Positions 8,613-17,534 of a DNA stretch of 64,000 nt are shown piece by piece; within the stretch, counting starts at the first letter, position 1; each line of letters starts with the position of its first letter. The position numbers were made by a program, and so were the translations under genes. A model generated the notes under the pieces. That model did not search any database, had not been told where the DNA came from, and worked only from the letters and a program-made list of their open reading frames with translations. Source of the stretch: Acidovorax sp. FHTAMBA. GTDB taxonomy: Bacteria > Pseudomonadota > Gammaproteobacteria > Burkholderiales > Burkholderiaceae_C. The stretch spans positions 4,528,501-4,592,500 of the forward strand of contig NZ_CP152407.1 in assembly GCF_038958875.1 (NCBI RefSeq). The letters are read 5' to 3'.

Positions 8613-9698
8613 ATGAAATCCATCAAAACGTTTCTGACCGCCATGACCCTGACCTCGCTCGCCGCCTGCTCGGCCCTGCCCGGTGGCGGCCGTGGCACCG
8701 GCTCCACCGGCGCTCTGGTGATTCAGGAGCAGGGTAGCTTTGCTGTCGGTGGCAAGGTCGTGACCACGCCCGGCACCTACAGCAACAACAATCCGACCGC
8801 TGCCGGCCAGTCCTTACACGGCGATCACCTCTATGCGTTCTATCAAGTCCCGCCTCATGCCCGGCCTCTGCCCATCGTCATGTTGCATGGGGCGTTTCAG
8901 TCGGGCCGCAGTTGGGAATCCACGCCAGATGGTCGCGAAGGCTTTCAGAACCTCTTTCTTCGCCGGGGCTATCCGGTCTATCTGGTCGACCAGCCGCGCC
9001 GAGGCCGGGCGGGCAACAGCACTGTTGGCACGACGATCGAGCCCACGCCGCTCGATCAGCTCTTCTTCGATCAATTCCGGCTGGGCAAGTGGCCGAACTA
9101 CTTCGACAACGCCCAGTTCGACCGCAAGGCCGAGACGCTGAATCAGTTCCTTCGTTCGGTCACGCCCAACACCGGGCCTTACGACGCCGGTGTGATCTCG
9201 GACGCCATGGCGGCGCTGTTCGACAAGACAGGACCGGCCATCCTGTTCTCTCACTCGCAAGCCGGCGGACCCGGCTGGCTGACGGCGATCAAGAGTGCCA
9301 ACGTCAAGGGCATCGTCGCGCTGGAACCCGGCAGCGGGTTCATCTTCCCCGAGGGAGAGGTACCCGAAGCAATGCCCAGCGCGGCGGGCACCTTGACGCC
9401 TGAAGTGGTGCCGCTGGCGGACTTCAAGAAGCTCGCGCGCGTCCCTATCGTCATCTACTACGGCGACAACTTCCCCGTAGAGCCCACCACCGAGCGCGGA
9501 CAGGACAACTGGCGCGTGCGCCTGGCCATGGCCAAGCTCTGGGTGGCGGCCGTCAACCGGCACGGCGGCGATGCGCAACTGGTGCATCTGCCCGCCATCG
9601 GCATCCGGGGCAACACGCACTTTCTGATGTCCGACCTCAACAACGTCCAGATCGCCGATCTGGTGTCGAACTTCCTGACCAGCAAAAAACTGGACTGA
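8613..9698 (+). CDS. Alpha/beta-hydrolase lipoprotein (putative esterase)
   Basis: 361 aa with a lipoprotein signal (LTSLAAC, Cys at residue 19), so probably membrane-anchored in the periplasm. The alpha/beta-hydrolase fold shows the oxyanion strand IVMLHGAFQSGRSW, a nucleophile elbow SHSQAGG (expected Ser between H and Q) and a late GNTHFL likely supplying His. It begins two bases after the preceding stop, in an operon with cupin, CMD-like and aldo/keto reductase genes. Substrate not predictable; larger than typical cytosolic esterases. Confidence 0.83.
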   Translation: MKSIKTFLTAMTLTSLAACSALPGGGRGTGSTGALVIQEQGSFAVGGKVVTTPGTYSNNNPTAAGQSLHGDHLYAFYQVPPHARPLPIVMLHGAFQSGRSWESTPDGREGFQNLFLRRGYPVYLVDQPRRGRAGNSTVGTTIEPTPLDQLFFDQFRLGKWPNYFDNAQFDRKAETLNQFLRSVTPNTGPYDAGVISDAMAALFDKTGPAILFSHSQAGGPGWLTAIKSANVKGIVALEPGSGFIFPEGEVPEAMPSAAGTLTPEVVPLADFKKLARVPIVIYYGDNFPVEPTTERGQDNWRVRLAMAKLWVAAVNRHGGDAQLVHLPAIGIRGNTHFLMSDLNNVQIADLVSNFLTSKKLD

Positions 9699-9708
9699 CC
9701 CATCAACG

Positions 9709-10893
9709 ATGAAAGACATTGCCATGAACACCGATTCCGCCAATCCGAGCCGGCGCCACCTGCTGAGTGCTGCCGCCGCGCTGGGCGTCGCTCCCTGGGT
9801 GCTCTCCGCCTGCGCCCAGACGGCCAGCGCACCGCCATCCGCTGCAGCCCGACTCGCTTCTGCTGTCCGCAGTCTTGGCCCCCTGAAGGTGTTTCCCATC
9901 GGACTGGGCGTGCAATGGCACCCCGGCAGTGCGCCGCAGGGAGTGGTTGATTTGTATTCCAGCAGCACCACCCGCCAAGGCGGCATTGCGCTCATCCGCC
10001 ACGCAGCGGATATCGGCGTCAACTTCTTTGATACCGCCGACGTCTACGGTCCCTTCATGTCGGAGGAACTGCTGGGCGAAGCCCTGCAAGGCAGCCGGCG
10101 CGATCGCGTCGTCATATCCACCAAGTTCGGCTTCCCCGTGGACCAGGCAACGGGACGACGGCTGGGCGGCGTGAACAGCCGCCCCGAGTACATCCGCCAG
10201 GCGGTGGAGGGCCAGTTGCGGCGACTGCGCACCGACCGCATCGACCTGCTGTACCAGCACCGTGTGGATCCCCAGGTGCCCATCGAAGACGTGGTGGGCA
10301 CGATCAAGAATTTGATGCAGCAAGGCAAGGTGCTGCACTACGGCTTGTCCGAGCCTGGGCTGCAGACGGTGCGCCGCGCGCACCGGGAACACCCGGTAGC
10401 CGTCATCCAGAACGAATACTCGATGCTCTACCGTGGCGCCGAAGCCGGGGTGCTGCCCCTCTGTGAGGAACTGGGCATTGGCTTCGTGCCCTGGAGCCCA
10501 CTGGGCATGGGCTTCCTGGCCGGCACCATCAGCGCCAACAGCCGCTTCGAGCAGCCGGACTTCCGCGCCAGCGTCCCGCGCTTCGCCCCTGATGTGCTGC
10601 CGGCCAACATGGCGCTGGCGAATCTGGTCAAGACCTGGGCTGCAAGAAAGAACGTAACGCCTGCGCAGCTTTCACTGGCCTGGCTGACCGCCCAGAAGCC
10701 CTGGATCGTGGCGATCCCGGGCACCACGAACAGAGCGCATCTGGAAGAGAACGTCGCCGCTGCATCGGTGTCGTTCGGTGCGGCCGAACTCAATGAGCTG
10801 AACACTGCCGTGGCGGCGATTCCCATCCGGGGCGCACGCCTGTCGCCACCCGTTCTCGCGGCCACAGGAGTCGAGGCACCGCCGAAGCGGTGA
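9709..10893 (+). CDS. Exported aldo/keto reductase
   Basis: 394 aa. The N-terminus has a twin-arginine-like signal (PSRRHLLSAAAALGVAPWVL) ending in SACA, so Tat export and possible lipidation. The mature part is an aldo/keto reductase barrel: NFFDTADVYGP (catalytic Asp and Tyr), VVISTKFGF with the catalytic Lys, LLYQHRVDP with the His, and the NADPH-binding IPGTTNRAHLEEN near the end. The native start could be ATG 9724. NADPH is not normally available outside the cytoplasm, which makes the signal odd. Last gene of the exported redox set. Confidence 0.85.
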   Translation: MKDIAMNTDSANPSRRHLLSAAAALGVAPWVLSACAQTASAPPSAAARLASAVRSLGPLKVFPIGLGVQWHPGSAPQGVVDLYSSSTTRQGGIALIRHAADIGVNFFDTADVYGPFMSEELLGEALQGSRRDRVVISTKFGFPVDQATGRRLGGVNSRPEYIRQAVEGQLRRLRTDRIDLLYQHRVDPQVPIEDVVGTIKNLMQQGKVLHYGLSEPGLQTVRRAHREHPVAVIQNEYSMLYRGAEAGVLPLCEELGIGFVPWSPLGMGFLAGTISANSRFEQPDFRASVPRFAPDVLPANMALANLVKTWAARKNVTPAQLSLAWLTAQKPWIVAIPGTTNRAHLEENVAAASVSFGAAELNELNTAVAAIPIRGARLSPPVLAATGVEAPPKR

Positions 10894-11229
10894 AAAGTCA
10901 GACCTGCCGAAAAGTTCGCGCCCGCCACGGCGGTCTGGAGTGTGCTCCAGGCAGATTGCCTGAAGGTCGGGAGGTGGCATTGACAGCTTCCGTCGCTTGC
11001 GGCGGTTCACTTGCCGAGTTGGTCTGACAACAACCAGCCTTCAACAGCGGCTCGGGGGAGCTTCCCAATCGCTGTCCGCCGACGGCCTGTGATCGCAACA
11101 ACCTATCCGAATGTCCGTAACGACGTCGATTCAGGGCACTTAAAGACAAAGTTACAGACAAAATAGTAGAAAAACAGGGAAGCTTCCCAGGGAAAGCAAC
11201 GATCACACAGTCGATCAGTTCACTCGCAG
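10894..11229. other. Intergenic region, no gene seen
   Basis: 336 bp between the aldo/keto reductase gene and the umuC fragment. No convincing frame on either strand. It probably contains the breakpoint that removed the 5' part of umuC. Confidence 0.5.
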
Positions 11230-11791
11230 GTGGTTTTACTGGCCAACCACATTGCCAAGACGGCCGAGCGCAAACCAGGAAGCTATCCGGCCGAGTTGGC
11301 CCAGGTGTGCAACCTGACCGTCCTTCCCGCCCAGGACTTGGACGAAGTTCTAGCCGCCACGCTGGTGGAAGAAGTCTGGGGCGTAGGCCGCAAGATCGGC
11401 GCGCAGCTGCATCAGTGCGGGGTGCATACAGTCCTGGACCTGGCCCGGCTGGATCCGGCCATGGTGCGCAGGCGCTGGAGTGTGGTGCTGGAACGCACGG
11501 TACGTGAGCTGCAGGGCATGCAGTGCATCGAGCTCGATGACGCGCCCGAGCCCAAGAGAGAGATTGCCTGCACCCGGTCATTCGGCCATGCAGTGACCGA
11601 GCTGCCACCGCTGTTGGAGGCAGTGAGCGAGTTCGCCAGCCGTGCGGCCGAGAAGCTGCGCAAGCAAGGCAGCTTGGCCAGCCAGCTGCTGGTGTTCTGC
11701 CACACCTCGCCGTTCCGGCCCGGCCCGCGATTCAACAAGTCAGTGGTGGTAAGCGTGAGGGAGCTCCCACGCTCGAGGTCGGCTCTGCAGC
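11230..11791 (+). pseudogene. umuC: umuC fragment (Y-family DNA polymerase V catalytic subunit)
   Basis: Internal part of UmuC: LANHIAKTAER, EEVWGVGRKIGAQLHQCGVH (helix-hairpin-helix region), TVRELQGMQCIELDD and the little-finger segment CTRSFGHAVTELPPLLEAVS. The N-terminal palm with the catalytic acidic residues is absent, and the frame ends at RIT copy A, whose terminal repeat begins at 11792. Cut at both ends, so non-functional. Confidence 0.85.
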
Positions 11792-11843
11792 GTTATGCAC
11801 AGCACGCAGTTATGCACAGTTGGTCCGGCAGCGCGGCGTCGCC

Positions 11844-11859
11844 GCCCTCGCAAGAGGGC
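11844..11859. other. Hairpin in the left end of RIT copy A
   Basis: GCCCTC-GCAA-GAGGGC, a 6-bp perfect stem, located between the terminal repeat and the end of ritC. It could end or stabilise the rit transcript, but no T-run follows. The same hairpin recurs in copy B at 31451-31466. Confidence 0.45.
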
Positions 11860-11887
11860 TGCGGTCGCGTCTTTGAACTTCACGTAA

Positions 11888-12907
11888 TCACAAGGTCTTG
11901 AGGAACTTCAACAGATCGTCTTCTGCCCGGAACCGCTGTGGGACCACATTGGGATCCTGAAGCCTGGCCAGTGCCTTTTCCTTCATGGCGAGATCGGCCT
12001 CTATGTACTGATGCGTTGTCGCCGGACTCTCGTGTCCGAGCCACAGAGCGATCACGCTGATGTCCACGCCCGACTGCAGAAGGTGCATAGCGGTCGAGTG
12101 ACGCAGGCAGTGTGGAGAGATCGTTCTCCCGGCCAGGCTCGGCGTCGTGAGCGCGGCTTTCTTGACGGCCAATGCCAGGCGCTGCGTCACGTTGGACCGC
12201 GTCATCGCCTGTCCGCCACGGTTGGGCAGCAGCGCCGACGTGGGAGTCAGGTCCGGGTTGAACTTCAGCCAGGCGCGGATCACCTTGACCGTCGATCGCC
12301 AGAGCGGCACCGACCGCTGCTTGCGTCCCTTGCCATGCAGATGCACGCAGGCGGCGGGTGCCAGCACGACGTCGCCCACTTTTACGCCGATTGCCTCCGA
12401 CACGCGGGCACCGGTGTTGTACAGCAGGGCCAGCAGCAGCTTGTCTCGCTGGCCCATCCAATCCGCTCCTGGCGCGCCGATCACGGCCAGCATCTCCTCG
12501 CGTGTCAGGAACTCGAACATCGGCCGCTCGAAGCGCTTCATCGGCACGCCGAGCGCCTGCTCGACGACCTGAAGTGCCGTCACGTCTCGCCGGGCCGCGA
12601 ACTTCAGGAACGAGCGCAGCGCGGCCAGTCGCGCATTGCGGCTGCGAACGGTGTTGTGCCGATCGCGTTCGAGATGATCGAGGAAGTCCAGGATCAGCGC
12701 GGGCGTCAGGTCGGCGAGCGACAGCGTCGTGGGCGTCTTGTGCAGTTGCGCCTGGGCGAAGTCCAGGAACAGCACGAACGCGTCCCGATAGGCCGCAACG
12801 GTCTGCGGGCTCAACGCGCGCTGCTGCGTCAGGTGCTCGGCGAAGAAGGACTGGACCAGCGTCGCGAAGCTCGGCGGAGCGGGCTTGCGGTGTTCAGAAC
12901 TACTCAT
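11888..12907 (-). CDS. Tyrosine recombinase RitC (RIT copy A)
   Basis: 339-aa site-specific recombinase, third gene of the trio. N-terminal SAM-like core-binding domain (residues 10-115), then the catalytic domain with Arg in YNTGARVSEAIG, the SPHCLRHSTAMHLL box (His, Arg), WLGHES and the nucleophile region TTHQYIEAD. All catalytic positions of the phage-integrase family appear present. Its start overlaps the ritB stop by 8 bases, so the three proteins are probably made in fixed ratio. Confidence 0.9.
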   Translation of the reverse strand: MSSSEHRKPAPPSFATLVQSFFAEHLTQQRALSPQTVAAYRDAFVLFLDFAQAQLHKTPTTLSLADLTPALILDFLDHLERDRHNTVRSRNARLAALRSFLKFAARRDVTALQVVEQALGVPMKRFERPMFEFLTREEMLAVIGAPGADWMGQRDKLLLALLYNTGARVSEAIGVKVGDVVLAPAACVHLHGKGRKQRSVPLWRSTVKVIRAWLKFNPDLTPTSALLPNRGGQAMTRSNVTQRLALAVKKAALTTPSLAGRTISPHCLRHSTAMHLLQSGVDISVIALWLGHESPATTHQYIEADLAMKEKALARLQDPNVVPQRFRAEDDLLKFLKTL

Positions 12908-13901
12908 CGTCGTTCTCCGCGACGTCGGCGAAGCGTTCGAATCGAGCGCCGGCCAACGCCATCAACTCCGGCACGCCGCTCAGGTACCAGTACGTGCTGG
13001 AGATATTGATGTGGCCCATGTACGTGGACAGGGCCAGCATTCGTTGGTCAAGGTTCGCTCCCTGCTGGTGCCACAGGATCATCCGTCTCACGGCGAAGCT
13101 ATGGCGCAGGTCATGCACCCGCGGTCGGCCATGGCCGCCGCGATCGATCCAACCCAATTGCTCGCGCAGCTGACAGAACACTCGATGCACCTGCCGATCT
13201 CCCAGCGGTTCACCCCGGTGCACGCCACGCGAGCCCACGAAGAATGTCATCTGCGGCTTCGCAGGCACGTACTGGCGGCGCAAGGCCCGGTAGGCTGCCA
13301 TCGGACCGATCACGCTGGGGTGCAGCGGCACCATGCGGGACTTGCCAAACTTGGTCTGCTGTATGGTCAGGATGCCGCCGTCCAGATCTGCATCCGAGTC
13401 GGCCAGGTTGATCGCTTCAGAGACCCGAAGCCCGGCCGATGCGATCAGACCGAACAGCGTTGCATAGGTGGTGGCACGAAGGCCATCCGAGGGGCCGAGT
13501 CGGCGGGCAGCGACGATCAATGCCGCGATCTCGGCTTCGCTGTAGATGTGAGGCGCCACGCGGCGCGGGATCGGACCGAAGCTGGAATCGTCAGGAACTT
13601 CGACAGTCGGATCGAACTGCTGGAGCCAGCGCATAAAGGGGCGCAGCGTTGCCAGTCGGCGCGCTGCCGTGTCGACATTGGCCCGGCCGCCCACGAGATA
13701 CCGAGGCTGTACCTGGTGCGCCCACTGGACCATCACGTCTACCGTCAACGCGATGTCGCGTCCCTCTCCGACCATGAAGCGAGTGAAGCTGCGCACAGCG
13801 AGATCAGAGGAGCACGGCTTGAACCCGAGGCGCAGGCGTTCAGCCAGGTATTGCTCCACCTTGGCGGTGAGGTCGATGTTCGCCGATGCTGCGGCGCTCA
13901 T
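12900..13901 (-). CDS. Tyrosine recombinase RitB (RIT copy A)
   Basis: 333-aa recombinase, middle gene. Catalytic features: GLRVSEAINL (Arg), VHDLRHSFAVRR (His, Arg), TYMGHINISSTYWYL (His, Tyr). ATG at 13901 overlaps the ritA stop (ATGA); the frame is open further upstream, but that extension is an out-of-frame reading of ritA. Only one base separates this copy from copy B, a silent Phe codon change at 13632. Confidence 0.88.
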   Translation of the reverse strand: MSAAASANIDLTAKVEQYLAERLRLGFKPCSSDLAVRSFTRFMVGEGRDIALTVDVMVQWAHQVQPRYLVGGRANVDTAARRLATLRPFMRWLQQFDPTVEVPDDSSFGPIPRRVAPHIYSEAEIAALIVAARRLGPSDGLRATTYATLFGLIASAGLRVSEAINLADSDADLDGGILTIQQTKFGKSRMVPLHPSVIGPMAAYRALRRQYVPAKPQMTFFVGSRGVHRGEPLGDRQVHRVFCQLREQLGWIDRGGHGRPRVHDLRHSFAVRRMILWHQQGANLDQRMLALSTYMGHINISSTYWYLSGVPELMALAGARFERFADVAENDDE

Positions 13902-15148
13902 GATGCACTCCCAGGCCAAGGCAGAGCGACCTCGGCAAGCAGTTGCAAGTCGAGCTTGGCGTAGATCAACGAGGTGTCCAGCGATCGATGCCGAAGCACA
14001 TCGGCGACCTCCTTGATCGAACTGCCGCTGTTGACCAGGCGACAGGCCAGCGTGTGACGCAACGAATGGCAACCGCGTGAGATGCCGGCACCTCGCAGGG
14101 CACGCCCGATTGCCTGGCTCACTGCATCGACGCCGATGGGCTTGTCGTGTGGCGCCAACCGACGGACGAACAGCGATGGCAGCGTGGTTGCGGGCCGCTC
14201 GTGTCTCATGTACTCCGCCAGAGCCTGCCCGGTGAGCACCGGCAGCGGTAGGACATCCTGGCGCTGGGACTTTGTTCGCTTCAAGGTCACCGTTCCGGCA
14301 CGCCAATCGAAGTCGCCGATCTCCAGCTTGGCGATCTCGCCCACGCGCAGTCCGAGATCCAAGGCCAGGCGCACCATGGCCAGCAGGCGCAGCGGAGCCC
14401 GCTTGGCCTCGGCGCAATGCGCTTCGAGGCGCTGGACCTCCTCGGTCGTCAGCGCGCGCGGCAACGATGCTTGGCTCCATCGCACCGGCGACGAGATAGC
14501 GCCGAGCAGGCTGTTCACTGCGTCACCGCAGGTCCCGCGGTATCGGAAGTAGGCCCGCAGCGCAGCAGTGACCGCGCTGGAATGCGACCCGCTGCTGACC
14601 CGCGTGAGCTCGGTTGCGATGAAGCCGCGAACGTCTTCCGGCTGCAACTCGCCGATGGCGATGGCCTTGCCCGCGAACTTGCATTGCAGCAGACGACCTA
14701 CGAGTACCAGCCGATCCTCGCGCGTGCCTATCGCCAGGCCGCGGGCGTCGCGCATGTGGACGTTGTAACGGTTCAGTTCTTCTGCAATGGGACCGCTGGG
14801 GCCTGGCAGTTCCACGATGACATGCTGTTCCCGCAACAAGGCGAGCAGGTGTCCGAGACTGGCGCTCAAGCCGCTGCGTGTACGCAGAGCCGCGGGATGG
14901 CAGTCGCAGCGCGGCAGATGCGAATCCAGAAACTGCTCGACGAGGGCTTCGTCGATCTGTTCGGCAGATACCTGGCACTTCGCCATCCAGTGGGCAAAGT
15001 GCGACCAGGCACGAAGGGCAGTCTCCGAGCTGCCTTCGGCGTACCGGCCGCGCTCCAGCAATGCCTGGAACGCCCCGACGTATGAAGACAGCGGGCCATC
15101 GAGCAGCCATGCCCTGGCCATCGGGTGCATCGAAAGAATCAAGTCCAT
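13898..15148 (-). CDS. Tyrosine recombinase RitA (RIT copy A)
   Basis: 416-aa recombinase, first gene of the trio. Catalytic domain in the last 190 residues: GLRVGEIAKLE (Arg), RGCHSLRHTLACRL, VLRHRSLDTSLIYAKLD (nucleophile Tyr). Start at 15148 is chosen because GGAG lies six bases upstream; an ATG nine codons earlier has no such site. The ribosome site lies inside one arm of a perfect inverted repeat. Confidence 0.88.
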   Translation of the reverse strand: MDLILSMHPMARAWLLDGPLSSYVGAFQALLERGRYAEGSSETALRAWSHFAHWMAKCQVSAEQIDEALVEQFLDSHLPRCDCHPAALRTRSGLSASLGHLLALLREQHVIVELPGPSGPIAEELNRYNVHMRDARGLAIGTREDRLVLVGRLLQCKFAGKAIAIGELQPEDVRGFIATELTRVSSGSHSSAVTAALRAYFRYRGTCGDAVNSLLGAISSPVRWSQASLPRALTTEEVQRLEAHCAEAKRAPLRLLAMVRLALDLGLRVGEIAKLEIGDFDWRAGTVTLKRTKSQRQDVLPLPVLTGQALAEYMRHERPATTLPSLFVRRLAPHDKPIGVDAVSQAIGRALRGAGISRGCHSLRHTLACRLVNSGSSIKEVADVLRHRSLDTSLIYAKLDLQLLAEVALPWPGSAS

Positions 15149-15175
15149 GGTGATCTCCAGTTGTGAGATCACCAT
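15147..15175 (-). promoter_or_regulatory. Inverted repeat covering the ritA ribosome-binding site (copy A)
   Basis: ATGGTGATCTC and GAGATCACCAT form a perfect 11-bp inverted repeat with a 7-base loop. The Shine-Dalgarno GGAG overlaps the loop-arm junction and the right arm runs into the start codon. It could be a translation-blocking RNA hairpin or a recombinase operator. Identical in copies B and C. Confidence 0.6.
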
Positions 15176-15300
15176 TCATGCGCCGACTGCGAACTTATGT
15201 CCAGTTCAACGGCACCGCCTCCTTGCGATCTACCAGGGCGATCACAGCCTCTGGCGCGTTCAGACTGGCCAACTGTCCATAACTGCGTGCTGTGCATAAC

Positions 15301-15330
15301 AGCCTTTATGGAGAGCTCTCCATAAGCAGC
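15301..15330. repeat. 30-bp border repeat with a 20-bp perfect palindrome (right of RIT A)
   Basis: Contains TTATGGAGAGCTCTCCATAA (15306-15325), directly abutting the RIT right end. The same 30 bp occurs on both sides of RIT copy B. Each half (TTATGGAGAG) is nearly the element's own terminal unit TTATGGACAG, suggesting a paired recombinase-binding site. Confidence 0.8.
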
Positions 15331-15451
15331 GAAGGACTAAACCGCTCGCGCGGTAGCCCGCCGCGAAGGCCCTGACACAGAGTAAACATCGCGCCCCTGT
15401 CTATGTTGGCGAGTGAGGCAATCGGCCTCGTTCTTCGACAGGAGCGCGATC

Positions 15452-16327
15452 ATGATCCCTTCGACCCCCTCCATCTCGCCGCTGCGCCAACGCATGCTTG
15501 AGGACATGCGAATGCGCAAGCTGGAGCCTCGCACGCAAGAAGCCTACATCCGTGCCGTGCGCAAGCTGGCCGCTTACCTCAAGCGCTCGCCCGACGTGGC
15601 CACGGTGGAGGATCTGCGCAATTTCCAGCTCCATCTGGTGGACACGGGCTCATCGCCCATGACGCTCAACGCCACGCTCACGGGCCTGAAGTTCTTCTTC
15701 GACATCACGCTGGGACGCATCGAGCTGATGGCCAAGATGCAGCCCGTGAAGCTACCTCGCACCTTGCCTGTGGTCCTGAGCTGCGAAGAAGTCTCACGCC
15801 TTCTGGCTGCGGCCCACAACATCAAGCACCAGGTGGCTCTATCGGTTGCCTATGGCGCAGGTCTTCGCGCCAGCGAGGTCGTCAGCCTGAGGGTCACCGA
15901 TGTCGACAGCCAGCGCATGACGCTGCGCGTGGAGCAAGGCAAGGGTGCCAAGGACCGCTACGCCATGCTCAGCCCTGTCCTGCTGCGGCGCCTGCGCACC
16001 TGGTGGCACCTGGCCCATGCCCAGGGCAAGATGCTGCCTGGCGGCTGGCTGTTCCCAGGCATGACGCCCTTGGAGCCTCTCTCGATTCGCCAGCTCAACC
16101 GCGCCGTTCATGCGGCAGCCGATGCCGCTGGTATCAACAAGCGGGTCACTACCCACACCCTGCGCCACAGCTTTGCCACGCATCTGCTGGAGCGCAAGGT
16201 CGATATCCGCGTGATCCAGGTGCTGCTGGGGCACAAGAAACTGGAGACCACATCGATCTACGCCCACGTGGCGACTGACCTGCTGCGCGAGGTGATCGGC
16301 CCCTTGGAGCCCATGCCTGCCGCCTGA
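15452..16327 (+). CDS. Tyrosine integrase accompanying the IS91-type transposase
   Basis: 291-aa XerC/D-like recombinase: N-terminal SAM-like domain (residues 10-95) and catalytic residues in AYGAGLRASEVVSLR (Arg), HTLRHSFATHLLE (His, Arg), LLGHKKLETTSIYAHV (His, Tyr). AGGAG precedes the ATG at 15452. Integrases of this type are commonly encoded immediately upstream of IS91-family transposases, as here (gap 10 bases). Confidence 0.92.
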   Translation: MIPSTPSISPLRQRMLEDMRMRKLEPRTQEAYIRAVRKLAAYLKRSPDVATVEDLRNFQLHLVDTGSSPMTLNATLTGLKFFFDITLGRIELMAKMQPVKLPRTLPVVLSCEEVSRLLAAAHNIKHQVALSVAYGAGLRASEVVSLRVTDVDSQRMTLRVEQGKGAKDRYAMLSPVLLRRLRTWWHLAHAQGKMLPGGWLFPGMTPLEPLSIRQLNRAVHAAADAAGINKRVTTHTLRHSFATHLLERKVDIRVIQVLLGHKKLETTSIYAHVATDLLREVIGPLEPMPAA

Positions 16328-16337
16328 AGGTGCGCGC

Positions 16338-17534
16338 GTGCAGCGGCCCACTCTGGAGGTCGCCGACATCTTCCACAAGCATGGTGCCGCCTGGCGTGAC
16401 AGCCAGCGCGGTCACTTGAGCCTGTCTCAGCTCAAGGTCATGTCGGCGATTGAGCAGTGCCGCACAGCGGCACTGGGGGGACATGTGTTGCGCTGCGATA
16501 GCTGCGCCACCGAGCTGGTCTCCTACAACTCCTGCCGCAACCGACACTGCCCCAAGTGCCAAAGCGCTGCAGCCAAGCGCTGGCTCGATGCCCGCCAGGC
16601 TGATCTGCTGCCCGTGGAGTATTACCACGTGGTCTTCACGCTTCCCGCGCCCATTGCAGATCTGGCGTACCAGAACAAGGTAGGACTCTATGGGTTGTTG
16701 TTTGATGTCGCCGCCGAGGTGCTACAGACCATCGCTGCTGACCGCAAGCATTTGGGTGCACGCATCGGTGCCACGCTGGTGCTGCATACCTGGGGTTCTG
16801 CACTGACGCATCACCCGCATGTACATGGCATCGTGCCAGGCGGTGGACTGGCTCCTGACGGCAAGTCCTGGGTGGCTTGCCGATCGGGCTTCTTTCTGCC
16901 GGTGCGCGTGCTGTCCAGGTTGATGCGACGGCGCTTCATCGAAGAGCTGTTGCGCCTGCACCAGGCGGGGCGGCTGAGGTTCTTCGGCGAACTGGCGGCG
17001 CTGGCTGATGGTGCCTGCTTCAGCCAGTGGCTGGCTCCGATGCGCCAATGCGAGTGGGTGGTCTATGCCAAGAGGCCGTTTGCCGGCCCCCAGGCGGTGC
17101 TGGCCTACCTGTCTCGCTACACGCACCGGGTGGCTATCACGAGCAGCCGGCTTGTTGCGATGGATGAGCGCGGGGTAATTTTTAAATGGAAGGACTACCG
17201 TGCCAAGGGGAGCACGCGCCACAAGACCATGACGCTGGCGCCCCAGGAGTTCATGCGCAGATTCCTGCTGCATGTGCTGCCCAGCGGTTTCCATCGCATC
17301 CGCCACTATGGCTTGCTGGCCAATGGCAACCGCAGGGAATGCCTTGCGCTGGCGCGCCAGTTGTTGGGCGCCGCTCCCGGGCAAGCCGCAGTCCCATCGG
17401 GCAACGACGGGCAAGACGATGGGTCGTCCAGCGCAGCGCCACCAGTCTTTGTCTGCAGGCACTGCGGCCACGCGATGGTCATCGTGCAAAGTTGGATGAA
17501 CGGGCAGGCCATTCGGGCGCCACCTCCATCATGA
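16338..17534 (+). CDS. IS91 family transposase (HUH, rolling-circle type)
   Basis: 398 aa. N-terminal zinc finger (C53, C56, C66, C71, C74), then HPHVHG at H159-H163, the HUH metal-binding motif, and YLSRYTHRVAI with the candidate catalytic Tyr. A further Cys pair lies near the C-terminus (CRHCG). The GTG start follows the integrase by 10 bases. IS91 elements move by rolling-circle replication from an ori end and can mobilise adjacent DNA; here the ori end would face the azlCD and cobalamin genes. Confidence 0.92.
   Translation: MQRPTLEVADIFHKHGAAWRDSQRGHLSLSQLKVMSAIEQCRTAALGGHVLRCDSCATELVSYNSCRNRHCPKCQSAAAKRWLDARQADLLPVEYYHVVFTLPAPIADLAYQNKVGLYGLLFDVAAEVLQTIAADRKHLGARIGATLVLHTWGSALTHHPHVHGIVPGGGLAPDGKSWVACRSGFFLPVRVLSRLMRRRFIEELLRLHQAGRLRFFGELAALADGACFSQWLAPMRQCEWVVYAKRPFAGPQAVLAYLSRYTHRVAITSSRLVAMDERGVIFKWKDYRAKGSTRHKTMTLAPQEFMRRFLLHVLPSGFHRIRHYGLLANGNRRECLALARQLLGAAPGQAAVPSGNDGQDDGSSSAAPPVFVCRHCGHAMVIVQSWMNGQAIRAPPPS

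Larger units (their letters stand above)
11792..15300 (-). mobile_element. RIT-type element, copy A (three tyrosine recombinases), complete
   Basis: 3509-bp element bounded by 32-bp terminal inverted repeats (11792-11823 and 15269-15300) with one mismatch. Each repeat contains two direct copies of an 11-bp unit, GTTATGCACAG (GTTATGGACAG for the inner unit of the right end). Inside are three overlapping tyrosine recombinase genes read leftwards, the organisation of 'recombinase in trio' elements. Copy B (31399-34907) has the same length and I saw one base difference (13632 A versus 33239 G, silent). The left end interrupts umuC. Confidence 0.9.

Noticed and set aside
10898..11608. Long minus-strand reading frame overlapping the umuC fragment
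   Set aside because: Composition is that of a shadow frame in GC-rich DNA and it shows no recognisable domain; the plus strand carries clear UmuC sequence.
11792..15300. RIT recombinases as a phage integrase module or integron
   Set aside because: No phage genes, no attC-like cassettes; three overlapping recombinases between inverted repeats fit the RIT organisation better.
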